Source of the DNA: a bacterium
GTDB taxonomy: Bacteria > Pseudomonadota > Alphaproteobacteria > Rhodobacterales > Rhodobacteraceae
DNA: 64,000 nucleotides
Assembly: GCA_016124195.1 (NCBI GenBank)
Contig: WGOE01000011.1
Span: 42,336 to 106,335, forward strand
Reading direction: 5' to 3'
A model generated the notes under the pieces. It ran no database searches and was not told where the DNA came from. It worked only from the letters and a program-made list of their open reading frames with translations. Positions within the stretch are counted from its first letter, which is position 1, and each line of letters opens with the position of its first letter. Positions 1 through 9,509 of this stretch are shown here, one piece after another. Both the position numbers and the translations under genes were made by a program.

Positions 1-14
1 CCAGATCAAGCGGG

Positions 15-1319
15 CTATTTCCCCTCGGCGCGCCGCGCCTTCCTGAGGCCGCCGCGGTTCACGTAGCGATAGGTCAGCCAGCCCAGCAGGCCCGAGCCAA
101 AGGCGAAGGCGGCGTAAGAGATCGGCCAGGGGATACCCTCGGTGAAGCGGGAATATTCCGACATGCCGCCCATGCCGGCCAGGATGTTCATCGGCAGGAA
201 CACGAGGCCGAGCATGGTGAGCTGGGTCACGCGGCGGTTCTGGTTGATGTTGATGAAGCCGATCGTGGCATCCATCAGGAAGTTGATCTTGTCGAACAGG
301 AACGCCGTGTGGCTGTTCAGCGATTCGATGTTGCGCAGCACCTGCTTGGCGTCCTGGACATTGTCCTTGGCCAGCACGCGCGACTGCATCAGGAAGACGA
401 TGGCGCGCTGGGTGTCGAGGATATTGGCGCGGATGCGACCGTTGAGGTCTTCTTCCTCGGCGATGTCGGCCAGGACCGAGGCCGCCTCTTCGTCGGTCAT
501 CGTCTCGGACAGGACATGTTTGCCGACGCGGCTGAGGGTCTTGTAGATGTCCTCCAGGCTGTCGGCGGAATATTCCACGTCCGACCCGTACAGGTTCATC
601 AAAAGGTCAAAGCAATCGCTGGCATAGCCGGGAACGGTTTCGGCCCGGCGGCGTTGCAGGCGGAAGACCGGCAGATCCTCGTTGCGGAGCGAGAACAGGA
701 TCTCGCGGTGCAGGATGAAGGCCACCGGGATCGAGCGGCTCTTGCCGCCGCGGTCCAGGAGGAAGTTGGAATGCAGGTTGAGCGCGCCGTTTTCCTCGAT
801 GTGGAACCGGTTCGACACCTCGAGGTCGGTCTCGTCGCCGGGGTCGGGCAGGTCGAGCTTGTAATATTCGCCGATATAGGCGCGTTGGGTCGGCGAGGCG
901 TTCAGGAGGTCGACCCAGATCGGCTTCTTGCCCTCCAGATCCTTGCGGCCCTTGATCGGGTTCTGCCTGATGCGGCCGGCCACCAGTTCAAAGACGGTGA
1001 CGCGGGTTTCCGACAGGCGCGGGCCGGTCGCCTCTTCCAGCCGGTCGCGGAGGTCGTCCGAGACTTCCCAGAGCACATCGGTGGACCGGCCCGGGGGCAC
1101 GCGCTGCCAGAGCATCGCAGCCTCGTCGGGCGGCAGCGCCTCGAGAATTTCGACGACGTCGGCCACGGCGAGCTTGGAGAGGAAATTCTCCAGTTCGGCG
1201 AACTGCTGCTTTTCGACGACGGCGTCGATCAGGGGCGGATGCGGACCCGCCTCGCGCTTGACCAGCCCTTCGACCAGTTTCTGCTTGCGGAGGAGTTCGC
1301 GCACGGCGTCGATATACAT
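15..1319 (-). CDS. CorA-family Mg2+ (divalent cation) transporter with MgtE-like N-terminal domain
   Basis: Inner-membrane divalent-cation channel of the CorA superfamily, 434 aa. The long cytoplasmic N-terminal part (about residues 30-100) reads like the helical MgtE N-domain repeat (short helices with LPPDEAAML and VPPGRS motifs), followed by a CorA-like alpha/beta and long-helix region. Two membrane segments lie at the very C-terminus (TQLTMLGLVFLPMNILAG and WPISYAAFAFGSGLLGWLTY). The loop after the first carries GMGGMSEY where canonical CorA has the GMN filter, so Asn is replaced by Gly. The start ATG follows a strong Shine-Dalgarno (AGGGAGGGGCC). It lies downstream of dadA on the same strand but is separated from it by a stem-loop. 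CorA-type membership is clear; ion selectivity is inferred. Confidence 0.85.
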   Translation of the reverse strand: MYIDAVRELLRKQKLVEGLVKREAGPHPPLIDAVVEKQQFAELENFLSKLAVADVVEILEALPPDEAAMLWQRVPPGRSTDVLWEVSDDLRDRLEEATGPRLSETRVTVFELVAGRIRQNPIKGRKDLEGKKPIWVDLLNASPTQRAYIGEYYKLDLPDPGDETDLEVSNRFHIEENGALNLHSNFLLDRGGKSRSIPVAFILHREILFSLRNEDLPVFRLQRRRAETVPGYASDCFDLLMNLYGSDVEYSADSLEDIYKTLSRVGKHVLSETMTDEEAASVLADIAEEEDLNGRIRANILDTQRAIVFLMQSRVLAKDNVQDAKQVLRNIESLNSHTAFLFDKINFLMDATIGFININQNRRVTQLTMLGLVFLPMNILAGMGGMSEYSRFTEGIPWPISYAAFAFGSGLLGWLTYRYVNRGGLRKARRAEGK

Positions 1320-1322
1320 GGC

Positions 1323-1346
1323 CCCTCCCTTTCGGTTCAGGGAGGG
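1323..1346 (-). promoter_or_regulatory. Stem-loop that pairs with the Shine-Dalgarno of the CorA-type gene
   Basis: On the minus strand CCCTCCCT (1346-1339) pairs perfectly over 8 bp with AGGGAGGG (1330-1323), loop GAACCGAA. The 3' arm is the Shine-Dalgarno itself and ends 3 nt before the ATG. If it folds, ribosome access to the cation-transporter gene is blocked. Pairing is seen directly; a regulatory role is inference. Confidence 0.45.
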
Positions 1347-1350
1347 TTCA

Positions 1351-1371
1351 ACAGGGCCGCGAGGGCCCTGT
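1351..1371 (-). terminator. Stem-loop downstream of dadA
   Basis: Perfect 8-bp inverted repeat ACAGGGCC / GGCCCTGT with a 5-nt loop, 10 nt after the dadA stop on the minus strand. There is only a short TT after the stem, so termination may be weak or the stem may only protect mRNA ends. Confidence 0.4.
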
Positions 1372-1381
1372 CAAGCCCGTA

Positions 1382-2680
1382 TCAGGCGGCTTGCGGGGTC
1401 AGGATCCGGGCTGGACGCGCGGCCTTGCGGGCATAGCGGGCGATGCCGAGGTCAGAGGTGTCGATCTCGGCCGCGCGGCCCGAGACGAGGTCGGCCAGCA
1501 CCCGGGCCGAGCCGGTCGACATGGTCCAGCCCAGCGTGCCGTGCCCGGTGTTGAGCCAGAGATTGGCCAGGGGCGTCGCACCCACGACCGGCGTGCCATC
1601 GGGGGTCATCGGGCGCAGGCCGCTCCAGAACGTGGCTTGCGACTGGTCGGCGGCGCCGCCGAACAGATCCTCGACCGAATGGGTCAGCGTGGCCTTGCGG
1701 CGCGGCGACAGGCTGTGGTCGAAGCCTGCGATCTCGGCCATGCCGCCGACGCGGATACGGTCGCCCAGACGGGTGATGGCGATCTTGTAGGTCTCGTCCA
1801 TCACGGTGGAGACCGGGGCGCGCGCCTCGTCCACGATCGGCACGGTGATCGAATAACCCTTGACCGGATAGACCGGCAGTTTCATCCCCAGGGGCTTGAC
1901 CAGCGCGGGCGAATAGGACCCCAGCGCCAGCACATAGGCATCGGCTGTCACCCGGCCCTCGGTGGTGTCCACCCCGGTGATGCGGTCGCCCTGACGGTCG
2001 AGCCGGTTGATCCCCACGCCGTAGCGGAAGGTCACGCCGGCGGCCTCGGCCATCGCGGCCAGGCGGTTGGTGAATTTGAAGCAATCGCCGGTTTCGTCGC
2101 CCGGCAGGCGCAGGCCGCCGGCGATCTTGTTGAACGACGAGGCGAGGCCGGGTTCGGCCGCCACGCATTCTTCGGGGCTGAGCACTTCGAAGGGCACGCC
2201 ATCGGCCTTCAGCACCGCGATGTCCTTGCAGGCCGCATCGACCTGCTTTTGCGTGCGGAAGAGCTGCAGCGTGCCCTGCGTGCGCTCGTCATAGCTGATG
2301 CCGGTCGTGCCACGCAGATCGCGCAGGCAATCGCGCGAATATTCGGCCAGGCGCACCATGCGGCTTTTGTTGATCGCATAGGCGTCCGATGTGCAGTTGG
2401 CCAGCATCCGCACGATCCAGTCGACCCGGGCCATGTCCAGCCTGGGTTGCAGGATCAGCGGCGCGTGCTGCATGAAAAGCCACTTCAAGGCCTTCATCGG
2501 GATGCCGGGCGCGGCCCAGGGCGAGGCATAGCCGGGCGAAATCTCGCCCGCGTTGGCGAAAGAGGTTTCCAGCGCCGGGCCGGACTGGCGATCGATCACC
2601 GTCACCTCATGCCCGGCCTTGGCCAGATACCAGGCCGAAGTCACACCGATCACACCCGCGCCCAGAACCACAACCCGCAT
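1382..2680 (-). CDS. dadA: D-amino acid dehydrogenase (FAD-dependent)
   Basis: 432-aa flavoprotein that oxidises D-amino acids (typically D-alanine made by the racemase) to 2-oxo acids, passing electrons to the membrane quinone pool. The N-terminus has the FAD-binding Rossmann signature [21 protein letters not shown] followed by VIDRQ. Near the end [14 protein letters not shown] and [14 protein letters not shown] are typical of DadA and the wider DAO family. Length matches E. coli DadA (about 432 aa). The ATG at 2680 was chosen because the Rossmann fold starts immediately after it; longer upstream frames add a basic, non-homologous leader. No alanine racemase or Lrp-type regulator is adjacent. 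Product assignment is strong; exact substrate range is inferred. Confidence 0.9.
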   Translation of the reverse strand: MRVVVLGAGVIGVTSAWYLAKAGHEVTVIDRQSGPALETSFANAGEISPGYASPWAAPGIPMKALKWLFMQHAPLILQPRLDMARVDWIVRMLANCTSDAYAINKSRMVRLAEYSRDCLRDLRGTTGISYDERTQGTLQLFRTQKQVDAACKDIAVLKADGVPFEVLSPEECVAAEPGLASSFNKIAGGLRLPGDETGDCFKFTNRLAAMAEAAGVTFRYGVGINRLDRQGDRITGVDTTEGRVTADAYVLALGSYSPALVKPLGMKLPVYPVKGYSITVPIVDEARAPVSTVMDETYKIAITRLGDRIRVGGMAEIAGFDHSLSPRRKATLTHSVEDLFGGAADQSQATFWSGLRPMTPDGTPVVGATPLANLWLNTGHGTLGWTMSTGSARVLADLVSGRAAEIDTSDLGIARYARKAARPARILTPQAA

Positions 2681-2913
2681 CGCACGCTCCTGTCGAATTT
2701 GCTGCAAGCAAGATAGGGCAAAGGGCCTGACGTTTCTTTGCAAAGTTGCCTGCGGCAAGGGTGGGAAACCGACATTTATTCGGCCAAATCGGATAATAGT
2801 GGAAGGATTCTTGGGCCTATGCCGAATGCGCCGGATTTTTGTGCGCAAAAGAAAGCTCTCACGCGGCGGGGCGAGTCGCGATATGGTCGGCCGGTAGGAT
2901 GGCGGAGGTTGGA

Positions 2914-3267
2914 ATGAGGCTTGTTGCGGCGAGTGCGGTTTTGATCCTGGCGGCGGCGATGGCCCCGGCGCAGGACGTGGGCGGGAATTATCAGGTCAAG
3001 GGCACCAATCTGGACGGCTCGCCCTATGAAGGCGAGGCGACGGTCACCCTGACCAGCAAATACACCTGCAACATCGTCTGGAAGACCGGCGGTTCGACCT
3101 CGACCGGCATCTGCATGCGCGATGGCAATGCCTTCACCGCGGGTTACGAATTGAACGGCAAGGTCGGACTGGTGATCTACATGATCCAGGCCGATGGCAC
3201 GCTGGACGGCACCTGGACGGTCGATGGCGTCAATGCGGTCGGCAGCGAGACGCTGACGCCGGAATAA
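2914..3267 (+). CDS. Small secreted protein of unknown function
   Basis: 117-aa protein with a clear Sec signal peptide ([20 protein letters not shown], cleavage probably after APA). The mature part is a compact, Gly/Thr-rich beta-type sequence with two cysteines (YTCNIVW and GICMRDG) that could form one disulphide. Start chosen at 2914 because GGAGG lies 5 nt upstream; an in-frame ATG at 2899 is the alternative. I recognise it only as a conserved hypothetical exported protein. It is convergent with the glycosyltransferase gene, 2 nt apart. Function unknown. Confidence 0.7.
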   Translation: MRLVAASAVLILAAAMAPAQDVGGNYQVKGTNLDGSPYEGEATVTLTSKYTCNIVWKTGGSTSTGICMRDGNAFTAGYELNGKVGLVIYMIQADGTLDGTWTVDGVNAVGSETLTPE

Positions 3268-3269
3268 GC

Positions 3270-4085
3270 CTAGTACTGGTCCAGATCGCGGAAATCGGGC
3301 TCGACGGGGGGGATGCGGGCAACGGCGTCATGTTCCCACCGTTTCGCCTCGGTCAGGAAGGCATAGACGCCGCCCGTCGCGGCATTGACAAAGCCGGCCC
3401 AGCCGCAGCGCCACAGCCCGTTGTGAAAATAGAGCCGCAGGAAATAGAGCCAGGGGCTGAACAGCATCTTGAAGGGTTGCGCGGGTTTGCCCTGTTCCGC
3501 CTTCATCTCGGCCTTGAGGGTGGAGTATTTGTTTTCCTTGAGGATCTGCTCTTTCATCCCGATCGGGCGAAAGTGCAAAAGCCCGCCGTTCGGCGCCTTT
3601 TCGACGCGGCCTTCGGTGACGATGCCTTCGTGGACCTTGGCGGTCAGGTCGAAATGCGCCTTGCCGTTGCGAAAGAGGCGGGCGTTGAAGCGCTCTTTCG
3701 CCTGGGGCACGGCATAGCCGAAGCCGCCCAGATAGGGATAGCGGGTGACGCGCCAGGCCGTGACATCGGGCGTGGCGATCAGCTTGGGCAGATCGGCGGC
3801 CAGTCGCAGGCTGATGCGTTCGTCGCTGTCGACCGACAGGCACCATTCTTGCCGGCACTGGTCCAGCGCGAACTGCTTTTGCCCGGCATAGCCGCGCCAG
3901 GGTTCATGAAGGACGCGAAGGGGAAAGCCCTCGGCCTTGAGCCGGTCGAGGATGTCCAGCGTGCGGTCAGTCGAACCGCTGTCGACCACCACAATCTCGG
4001 CACACATGTGCAGCGACCGGATGCAGGGCTCGATATAGGGCTCTTCGTTGAGGCAGATCACGAAGCCCGAGATGGGAAGGCTCAT
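3270..4085 (-). CDS. Glycosyltransferase family 2 (LPS-core type)
   Basis: 271-aa GT-A fold transferase. N-terminal ISGFVICLNEEPYI, then VVVDSGSTDRTLDIL and the metal-binding SVDSDERIS motif are the hallmarks of family 2. The pattern LHEPWRGYAGQKQFAL resembles the WaaE/KdtX group, which adds glucose to the LPS inner core. The C-terminal hydrophobic stretch (LFSPWLYFLRLYFH) suggests peripheral membrane attachment. Its start overlaps the end of the upstream glycosyltransferase gene by 4 nt, so the two are co-transcribed and probably act on the same surface glycan. Donor and acceptor sugars cannot be read from sequence. Confidence 0.85.
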   Translation of the reverse strand: MSLPISGFVICLNEEPYIEPCIRSLHMCAEIVVVDSGSTDRTLDILDRLKAEGFPLRVLHEPWRGYAGQKQFALDQCRQEWCLSVDSDERISLRLAADLPKLIATPDVTAWRVTRYPYLGGFGYAVPQAKERFNARLFRNGKAHFDLTAKVHEGIVTEGRVEKAPNGGLLHFRPIGMKEQILKENKYSTLKAEMKAEQGKPAQPFKMLFSPWLYFLRLYFHNGLWRCGWAGFVNAATGGVYAFLTEAKRWEHDAVARIPPVEPDFRDLDQY

Positions 4086-5140
4086 GCCGCACCCCCTGCC
4101 CCGGGCAGAGCGCCGCGGAACACCTGCATATAGGCGCGGCAGACCGACTCCTCGGACAGGAAATCGGCCAGGCGTTCGCGGGCATGGGCGGCGCAGGCGC
4201 GCGCCAGGTCCGGATTGTCGCGCAGGCGCACCAGCGCCTCGGCGATCTGCTGGTCGTTGTCGATATCGGCCATCAGCCCGTCGATCCCGTCGCGCATGTA
4301 CCAGCTTGGCCCTTCGGACCGGGTCGAGACCGAGGGCACGCCGGCCGCCCAGGCCTCGAGCAGCAGGTTGCCAAGGGGCTCGTGGCGCGAAGGCATCAGG
4401 AAGACATCGGCCGTCGCGATATGGTTGACCGGGTCATCGACCCAGCCGATGAAGCGGACCCGGTCGCTGACGCCAAGCCCGCGGGCCAGGGCCTCCAGAT
4501 CGGCGCGCTGCCCGCCGTCGCCGATCAGCCAGAGCCAGGCGCCGGGGATGCGGGCAATCGCGCGCACCGCCATGTCAAGCGCCTTGCGCGGCTGAAAGCG
4601 GCCACCGGCCGCGACCAGAAAGACGCCCTCGGGCGTGTCGTGCGCGGCGCGGGCCACGGGTCGGGGCGTCACGTCGGGGGTGAAATTGGCGATGGTCAAC
4701 GCCGGTTTGGTCCAGCCGAGGTCACGGCAGCGCTGCGCGATGCCGGGCACATTGCCGACCAAGAGGTCACAGGCCCCGAAATGCTTGAGATTTTCGGGAA
4801 AATCGCCCATGCGCGCCAGTTTGACCACGCCGGGCCAGCGGTGCATCAGGCGGGCGGCGCGCGGCATCCAGGCCATTACCGCCTGCGGCTTCCAGTCGGC
4901 CACCCAGCGATCGGCCTGCCAGTGCAACAGCGGGGTCAGCGGCGACAAGAGGCTGAAATTGTTGTAGATCACCGGACCGAGTTCGGCGACGTGATGCGCC
5001 CAGCTGCGCCCCGGCCGGATGATGAAGCGTTGCTCAACCCCGCGCCGATCCAGCGCCTGCGCCAATTTCACGAAAAACCGCTCCGCCCCACCTTCCTTGC
5101 CAAAGTGGAAATGGATGACTCTGAGGTTCTGTTCGGTCAA
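4082..5140 (-). CDS. Glycosyltransferase family 4 (GT-B fold)
   Basis: About 352 aa from a TTG start at 5140. The N-terminal NLRVIHFHFGKEGGAERFFVKLA is the acceptor-side signature (HFGKEGGAE) of GT4 enzymes, and the C-terminal half has AGGRFQPRKALDMAVRAIA and the nucleotide-sugar motif SRHEPLGNLLLEAWAAGVP (E-x7-E). The TTG start is preferred because AGAGGA lies 7 nt upstream; an ATG at 5206 would add 22 residues with no family similarity. Overlaps the downstream family-2 transferase by 4 nt (ATGA), forming a two-gene LPS or capsule unit. Specific linkage unknown. Confidence 0.85.
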   Translation of the reverse strand: MTEQNLRVIHFHFGKEGGAERFFVKLAQALDRRGVEQRFIIRPGRSWAHHVAELGPVIYNNFSLLSPLTPLLHWQADRWVADWKPQAVMAWMPRAARLMHRWPGVVKLARMGDFPENLKHFGACDLLVGNVPGIAQRCRDLGWTKPALTIANFTPDVTPRPVARAAHDTPEGVFLVAAGGRFQPRKALDMAVRAIARIPGAWLWLIGDGGQRADLEALARGLGVSDRVRFIGWVDDPVNHIATADVFLMPSRHEPLGNLLLEAWAAGVPSVSTRSEGPSWYMRDGIDGLMADIDNDQQIAEALVRLRDNPDLARACAAHARERLADFLSEESVCRAYMQVFRGALPGAGGAA

Positions 5141-5254
5141 GCGACGATCCTCTGAAGCGGCGTTCCGGGTCAAGACTTCGATACTGACCGGGCCGGGCGA
5201 GCGCAAGTCACTTGGGCGGGCCGGTCAGTCGGGACACCCTCGGCGCAAGACAAA

Positions 5255-5277
5255 GCCCCCGGAACGGATCCGGGGGC
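5255..5277 (-). terminator. Rho-independent terminator of pnp
   Basis: Perfect 9-bp stem GCCCCCGGA / TCCGGGGGC with a 5-nt loop, followed on the minus strand by TTTGTCTT. It sits 23 nt after the pnp stop, between pnp and the glycosyltransferase pair. Confidence 0.8.
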
Positions 5278-5299
5278 CTTGGTGGTTTTGGCGAAAGCC

Positions 5300-7441
5300 T
5301 CAGCCCTCGGCGGGCTCTTCCTTCTTCTCGCTGATCTCCAGCCCGGTTTCCTGATCGACCATCTTCATGCCAAGGCGGACCTTGCCACGGTCGTCGAAGC
5401 CCAGAAGCTTGACCTTGACCTCCTGGCCTTCCTTCAGGATCTCGTTCGGGTGGTTCAGGCGCTTGGAGGCGATCTGGGACACGTGGACCAGACCGTCGCG
5501 CTTGCCGAAGAAGTTCACGAAGGCGCCGAAGTCGACCAGTTTCACCACCTTGCCGGTGTAGATCTCGCCCTCTTTCGGTTCGGCCACGATCGAATAGATC
5601 ATGTCATAGGCGCGCTTGATGGCGGCGGCGTCGTTCGAGGCGATCTTGATCACGCCGTCGTCGTTGATGTCGACCTTGGCGCCCGAGACTTCAACGATCT
5701 CGCGGATGACCTTGCCGCCCGAGCCGATCACTTCGCGGATCTTGTCGGTCGGAATCGACATGGTCTCGATCTTGGGCGCATAGGCCGAGAAGGCCTGCGG
5801 ACCCGAGAGCGACTTGGCCATCTCGCCCAGAATGTGCATCCGGCCGTCCTTGGCTTGCGCCAGGGCTTGCTCCATGATCTCCGGCGTGATGCCGGCGACC
5901 TTGATGTCCATCTGCAGAGAGGTGATGCCGTTGGCGGTGCCAGCGACCTTGAAGTCCATGTCGCCGAGGTGATCCTCGTCGCCGAGGATGTCGGTCAGCA
6001 CAGCCCAGCGGCCATCGTCTTCGAGGATCAGGCCCATCGCCACGCCGGCAACCGGCGCCTTCAACGGCACGCCCGCGTCCAGCATCGAGAGCGAGCCACC
6101 ACAGACCGAAGCCATCGAGGAGGAGCCGTTCGATTCCGTGATCTCGGACACGACGCGGATCGTATAGGGGAAGTCGGTCGGGGCCGGCAGCACGGCCTGC
6201 AGCGCGCGCCAGGCGAGCTTGCCATGGCCGATCTCACGACGGCCCGGCGAACCCACGCGGCCAACTTCGCCGACCGAATAGGGCGGGAAGTTGTAGTGCA
6301 GCAGGAAGTTCGAGCGGGTATTGCCGTTCAGCGCGTCGATGATCTGCTCATCCTCGCCGGTGCCCAGCGTGGTGACGACGAGGCCCTGGGTTTCGCCACG
6401 GGTGAACAGCGCCGAGCCATGGGTGCGCGGCAGAAGGCCGGTTTCGCAGACGATCGGACGCACGGTCTTGTTGTCGCGGCCGTCGATGCGGGCGCCACCG
6501 TTGATGATGTCGCCACGCAGGATCGAGGATTCCAGCTTCTTGATCGCGGCGCCAAGGTTGATGTCGGCGAGGTCTTCGGGCGAGAGCGCCGCCTTGATCG
6601 CGGCCGAGGCGGCGTCGATGGCGTTGGAACGCTCTTGCTTGTCGCGGATCGCGAAAGCGGCGCGCATCTGCGCCTCACCGGCGGCCTGAACCTTGGCATA
6701 AAGCGCCGAGATGTCGGGGGGCGAGAAGTCGAAGGGTTCCTTGGCGGCCACTTCGGCGAAGTCGATGATCAGGTCGATCACCGGCTGCATCTGGGCATGG
6801 CCGAACTTGACGGCGCCAAGCATTTCCTCTTCCGACAGCTCGTAAGCCTCGGATTCGACCATCATCACGGCGTCCTTGGTGCCGGCGACGACCAGATCGA
6901 GCCGCTGCTCGGGGTTCTGGCGCAGCTGGGTCATGTCGTCCATCGCCGGGTTCAGGACATAGGCCCCCTTGGAGAAGCCGACGCGGGCCGCGGCGATCGG
7001 CCCCATGAATGGCACGCCCGAAATGGTCAGCGCGGCCGAGGCCGCGATCATTGCGACGATGTCGGGATCGTTCACGAGGTCGCAGGACAGCACGGTGGCC
7101 ATCACGAGGACTTCGTTCTTGAAGCCTTCGACGAAAAGCGGGCGGCAGGGACGGTCGATCAGGCGGGAAACCAGGGTTTCCTTTTCGGAGGGGCGGGCTT
7201 CACGCTTGAAGAAGCCGCCGGGGATCTTGCCGGCTGCGTAGTATTTTTCCTGATAATGCACGGTCAGCGGAAAGAAGTCCTGACCGGGCTTCGCCTGCTT
7301 GGCGAAGGTCACGTTGGCCATGACAGAGGTCTCGCCCAGGGTGGCAATGACAGAGCCATCCGCCTGACGCGCAACCTTGCCGGTTTCCAGAGTGAGCGTC
7401 TCATCGCCCCACTGGATTGATTTCGTTGTGATATTGAACAT
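5300..7441 (-). CDS. pnp: Polyribonucleotide nucleotidyltransferase (PNPase)
   Basis: 713-aa phosphorolytic 3'-5' exoribonuclease, part of the RNA degradosome. It contains two RNase PH-like domains separated by a helical domain, then a KH domain ([20 protein letters not shown], about 565-585) and a C-terminal S1 domain ([18 protein letters not shown] ... GLVHVSQI). [21 protein letters not shown] and RPCRPLF are typical of the first core. Length matches the family (about 710). It follows rpsO on the same strand with a stem-loop between, the standard bacterial rpsO-pnp arrangement, in which pnp is usually also transcribed by read-through and autoregulated through its leader. Confidence 0.97.
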   Translation of the reverse strand: MFNITTKSIQWGDETLTLETGKVARQADGSVIATLGETSVMANVTFAKQAKPGQDFFPLTVHYQEKYYAAGKIPGGFFKREARPSEKETLVSRLIDRPCRPLFVEGFKNEVLVMATVLSCDLVNDPDIVAMIAASAALTISGVPFMGPIAAARVGFSKGAYVLNPAMDDMTQLRQNPEQRLDLVVAGTKDAVMMVESEAYELSEEEMLGAVKFGHAQMQPVIDLIIDFAEVAAKEPFDFSPPDISALYAKVQAAGEAQMRAAFAIRDKQERSNAIDAASAAIKAALSPEDLADINLGAAIKKLESSILRGDIINGGARIDGRDNKTVRPIVCETGLLPRTHGSALFTRGETQGLVVTTLGTGEDEQIIDALNGNTRSNFLLHYNFPPYSVGEVGRVGSPGRREIGHGKLAWRALQAVLPAPTDFPYTIRVVSEITESNGSSSMASVCGGSLSMLDAGVPLKAPVAGVAMGLILEDDGRWAVLTDILGDEDHLGDMDFKVAGTANGITSLQMDIKVAGITPEIMEQALAQAKDGRMHILGEMAKSLSGPQAFSAYAPKIETMSIPTDKIREVIGSGGKVIREIVEVSGAKVDINDDGVIKIASNDAAAIKRAYDMIYSIVAEPKEGEIYTGKVVKLVDFGAFVNFFGKRDGLVHVSQIASKRLNHPNEILKEGQEVKVKLLGFDDRGKVRLGMKMVDQETGLEISEKKEEPAEG

Positions 7442-7629
7442 GTATCGTTTCCTCTCGGATCAGCCCGGCGCTCCGGGTGTCCGTGTCTGGCGGCCCCATT
7501 GCCGCCGCCCCCCCAATCCTTCGCATGTGGCCGGGGGCATGACCTCACGTCGCAGATGGCGGGCGCATACAGGAAAATGCAGGGTTTGGGAAGGGGTCCG
7601 GTTTGGCAGCCCCGGGGGCACGACATGAA

Positions 7630-7657
7630 AACGCCCGCACCTTGCGGCACGGGCGTT
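7630..7657 (-). terminator. Stem-loop terminator after rpsO
   Basis: AACGCCCG / CGGGCGTT, 8-bp perfect stem, followed on the minus strand by TTTC. It lies 24 nt beyond the rpsO stop and some 190 nt before pnp, so it may partly uncouple rpsO from pnp. Confidence 0.7.
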
Positions 7658-7681
7658 GCGGGTATCCCGGTTGGGGAAAGC

Positions 7682-7951
7682 TTAGCGGCGCAGGCCCAGG
7701 CGGGTGATCAGCGCGGTGTAGCGGGCTTCGTCCTTGGACTTGAGGTAGTCCAGAAGCTTGCGGCGCTGCGCCACCTGCATCAGGAGGCCACGGCGCGAGT
7801 GGTTGTCTTTCTTGTGCGACTTGAAATGTTCGGTCAGTGCCGCAATGCGCGAGGACAGGATCGCCACCTGCACTTCGGGCGAACCGGTGTCGCCTTCCTT
7901 GGTCGCGTATTCCTTGATGAGGCGGGTTTTTTCTTCGACGGTGATCGACAT
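7682..7951 (-). CDS. rpsO: 30S ribosomal protein S15
   Basis: 89-aa primary 16S rRNA-binding protein of the small subunit platform. The sequence begins [16 protein letters not shown] and has the family signature [16 protein letters not shown] and [19 protein letters not shown], ending in [21 protein letters not shown]. Full length. Start at 7951 is fixed by AGGAG 6 nt upstream. It lies between dapB and pnp on the same strand; rpsO in other bacteria is controlled by S15 binding to its own leader, and a short leader stem-loop is present here. Confidence 0.98.
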   Translation of the reverse strand: MSITVEEKTRLIKEYATKEGDTGSPEVQVAILSSRIAALTEHFKSHKKDNHSRRGLLMQVAQRRKLLDYLKSKDEARYTALITRLGLRR

Positions 7952-8016
7952 CGGGATCTCCTGACGGTTGGCGGTGACGGCGCAGGCCGGGATGTCGTCC
8001 AGCAAGGCCCTTGAAA

Positions 8017-8032
8017 CCCTCCGAAAGGAGGG
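8017..8032 (-). promoter_or_regulatory. Stem-loop in the dapB-rpsO gap (leader of rpsO or end of dapB)
   Basis: CCCTCC / GGAGGG, 6-bp stem with a 4-nt loop, followed on the minus strand by TTTCAAGG; about 65 nt before the rpsO start. Could be a weak dapB terminator or part of the rpsO leader; the sequence does not decide. Confidence 0.35.
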
Positions 8033-8118
8033 ATGGCGGCGTATAGGGGGGAATGGCGCAAAAGAAAAGAGGGAATCCGTGGCTCGCACCTTTGCACTGG
8101 GCCGGGATAAGGGCAGGA

Positions 8119-8928
8119 TCAAAGGCCGAGCACATCCATCATGTCGTAGCGCCCCGGCTTCTGGTCGAGACCCCAGAACGCCGCCTTCAACGCGCCACGG
8201 GCAAAAATGGCGCGGTCGGTGGCGATGTGGCGCAGCACGATCCGCTCGCCCTCGGTCGCGAAGATCACGTCATGTTCGCCCACGATGTCGCCGCCGCGGA
8301 TCGAGGAGAAGCCGATGCTGCCGCGGGCACGCGCGCCGGTGATGCCGTCGCGGCCGGCGACCTTGGCGGCGTCGAGGCTGACGCGGCGCCCTTCGGCGGC
8401 GGCCTGCCCCAGCATCAGTGCGGTGCCCGACGGCGCATCGACCTTCATGCGGTGATGCGCCTCGACGATTTCGATGTCCCAATCCATGTCGAGCGCCTGG
8501 GCGACCTTTTGCGTCAGCCGGGTCAGGAGGTTGACGCCAAGGCTCATGTTGCCGGCCTGGATGACGACGGCGTGATGGGCGGCAAGATCAAGCCGGCGGT
8601 GGTGTTCGGCTTCAAGCCCGGTCGTGCCCACGACATGCACAAGGCGGGCCTGGGCCGCCAGCGCCGCGAAATCGACCGTGGCGGCGGGGGCGGTGAAATC
8701 CACCAGCGCGCGGGCGCGGGCGAAGGCGGGCAGCGGGTCGTCCGATACGGGCACGCCCAGCGCGCCAAGGCCCAGACAGTCGCCGATGTCGCGGCCAAGC
8801 CAGGCATTGCCGGGCCGCTCGATCGCGCCAACAAGCTGCCAGCGGTCGGAGGCGAGGATCAGCTTGACCAGCGTCTGACCCATCCGGCCGGACGCGCCCG
8901 TGACCACGATGCCAGGCTTGTCGCTCAT
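8119..8928 (-). CDS. dapB: 4-hydroxy-tetrahydrodipicolinate reductase
   Basis: 269-aa cytosolic NAD(P)H-dependent enzyme of lysine and meso-diaminopimelate (cell wall) synthesis. The N-terminal [18 protein letters not shown] is the nucleotide-binding loop; VGTTGL lies mid-protein; the substrate signature [18 protein letters not shown] (E-x-H-H-x-x-K-x-D-x-P-S-G-T-A) is complete, and the C-terminal [22 protein letters not shown] is diagnostic. Length matches the family. It is divergent from rbfA (151 nt apart) and upstream of rpsO on the same strand. Confidence 0.97.
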   Translation of the reverse strand: MSDKPGIVVTGASGRMGQTLVKLILASDRWQLVGAIERPGNAWLGRDIGDCLGLGALGVPVSDDPLPAFARARALVDFTAPAATVDFAALAAQARLVHVVGTTGLEAEHHRRLDLAAHHAVVIQAGNMSLGVNLLTRLTQKVAQALDMDWDIEIVEAHHRMKVDAPSGTALMLGQAAAEGRRVSLDAAKVAGRDGITGARARGSIGFSSIRGGDIVGEHDVIFATEGERIVLRHIATDRAIFARGALKAAFWGLDQKPGRYDMMDVLGL

Positions 8929-9079
8929 CTGTCTGTCTCCTGCTTTGGCGGCTCTTTACGCGGTGCGGGGGGCATCGCGCAAGGGAAACGGGCAGTGCGA
9001 CCGGCGAAGACAGGCCAGAGCGGTGCAGGGCCGCGCCCTTGTGGTTGCGGTGCGGCGCGTTTCGGCCTAAAGCGGCGCC

Positions 9080-9505
9080 ATGGTCAAAAACACATCCAGA
9101 GGGCCCGGCCAGCGGCAGCTGCGCGTGGGCGAAATGATCCGGCGCCGCCTGTCGGAGATCCTGTCGCGCGGCGAGATCCACGATCCGGCCTTCGACGCCA
9201 TGTCGATCACGATCGGCGAGGTTTCGGTGTCTTCCGACCTCAAGATCGCCACGGTCTATGTGATGCCGCTTCTGGGCAGCGGCAATGTCGAGGCGGCGGT
9301 CGAGGCCCTGGCGCGCCACCGCGGCATCCTGCGCAAGAAGGTGTCCGAAGAGGTCATCCTGCGCCATGCGCCCGACCTGCGCTTTCGCCGGGACGAGACC
9401 TTTGACCGGCTGGACGAGACGCGGCGGATGTTTTCGCATCCGACGGTGCTGCGCGATGTGGCGGCGCCCGAAGACGGCGAAGACGATCCGGCGAGCGACG
9501 CCTGA
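9080..9505 (+). CDS. rbfA: 30S ribosome-binding factor A
   Basis: 141-aa KH-type protein that binds immature 16S rRNA at helix 1 during late 30S maturation and cold adaptation. Family pattern RQLRVGEMIRRRLSEILSRGEI near the start, then VSVSSDLKIATVYVMPLLG, and RFRRDETFDRLDETRRMF near the end. First gene of a run with the phosphodiester glycosidase, truB and the DUF1643 gene, 4 nt upstream of the next ORF. The rbfA-truB neighbourhood is conserved in many bacteria (ribosome and tRNA modification). Confidence 0.95.
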   Translation: MVKNTSRGPGQRQLRVGEMIRRRLSEILSRGEIHDPAFDAMSITIGEVSVSSDLKIATVYVMPLLGSGNVEAAVEALARHRGILRKKVSEEVILRHAPDLRFRRDETFDRLDETRRMFSHPTVLRDVAAPEDGEDDPASDA

Positions 9506-9509
9506 CCCG

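Noticed and set aside
309..1436. Long open frame opposite the CorA-type gene
   Set aside because: Composition is that of an antisense frame in GC-rich coding DNA (A/G/R/D-rich, no motif, no ribosome site); the minus-strand product is clearly real.
5279..7420. 713-codon open frame on the plus strand opposite pnp
   Set aside because: Mirror of a conserved gene; low-complexity His/Asp/Arg-rich translation without any family signature.
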